Source: Bacteroidales bacterium (lineage in GTDB: Bacteria > Bacteroidota > Bacteroidia > Bacteroidales > JAAUTT01). Taken from it: 5,365 bases of DNA. This document shows, piece after piece, positions 5,291 to 5,365 of this stretch. The DNA lies in contig JANXXY010000033.1 of the NCBI GenBank assembly GCA_025350365.1, positions 1-5,365 of the forward strand, read 5' to 3'. The translations under genes and the position numbers were made by a program. The stretch's first letter is position 1; each line of letters begins with the position of its first letter. The notes under the pieces were generated by a model. That model made no database searches. It saw nothing but the letters and a program-made list of their open reading frames with translations, and was not told the DNA's origin.

Positions 5291-5365
5291 ATGAGTAAAA
5301 TTATCTTTGACAGCGGAATATCACTTGATGGTTTTTTCGCTGGCGACAACAGAAGTCCAAGCAAT
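5291..5365 (+). CDS. dihydrofolate-reductase-family (RibD C-terminal type) protein, 3' cut by window
   Basis: Only the first 25 codons are in the window: MSKIIFDSGISLDGFFAGDN, then RSPSN. The pattern M-x-K-I-I-x6-SLDGFxAG is the first beta strand and loop of the RibD C-terminal/DHFR-like family of NADPH-dependent reductases, in which many stand-alone members have unknown substrates. The ATG at 5291 puts the strand at the very N-terminus as expected, without a Shine-Dalgarno. This stand-alone type is not the folate-pathway enzyme by default. The assignment rests on a short but characteristic N-terminus. Confidence 0.65.
   Translation, partial: MSKIIFDSGISLDGFFAGDNRSPSN

Overview
The window reads like a chromosomal segment of a Bacteroidota bacterium. 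The DNA is AT-rich and gene starts mostly lack Shine-Dalgarno sequences. The one complete exported protein has a signal peptide that appears to leave Gln at +1. The gene families (NPP-type and TRAP-type exported phosphatases, a glycolipid-type GT4 enzyme, an ORF6N-domain protein, MazE) are all common in that phylum. Genus cannot be told from this window.

Left part (1-2866, all + strand) is a phosphoester-hydrolase block. It starts with an NPP-type phosphodiesterase cut by the window edge. That gene runs, over only about ten bases near 862-875, into the C-terminal two thirds of a TRAP-like metallophosphatase in another reading frame, so both are truncated at a deletion-like junction. A complete exported alkaline-phosphatase-superfamily hydrolase follows (1683-2798). 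A ten-codon leader ORF inside a 12-nt direct repeat precedes its start, and a clear intrinsic terminator closes it (2828-2865). The three products would plausibly release phosphate or cleave phosphodiesters outside the cytoplasm, but only the third gene is seen intact.

Middle part (2867-4208) holds a possible 46-residue single-pass membrane microprotein and a complete GT4 glycosyltransferase. That enzyme resembles those that put a sugar on diacylglycerol or a similar acceptor at the inner membrane.

Right part (4209-5365) is accessory and decayed. On the minus strand lie an ORF6N-domain pseudogene (N-terminus lost, two single-base frameshifts) and an intact MazE/AbrB antitoxin. The antitoxin's expected mazF partner is reduced to an overlapping start and about 23 codons. 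On the plus strand there is a possible 25-codon protein tail, then about 400 bases without a clear gene. This gap contains hairpins, one of them with a loosely attC-like layout. Finally comes the first 25 codons of a dihydrofolate-reductase-family (RibD C-terminal type) protein, cut by the window edge.

No complete new defence or mobile system is visible. The most notable signals are the abrupt gene-to-gene junctions, the orphan antitoxin next to a dying ORF6N gene, and the structured element at 5035-5090.
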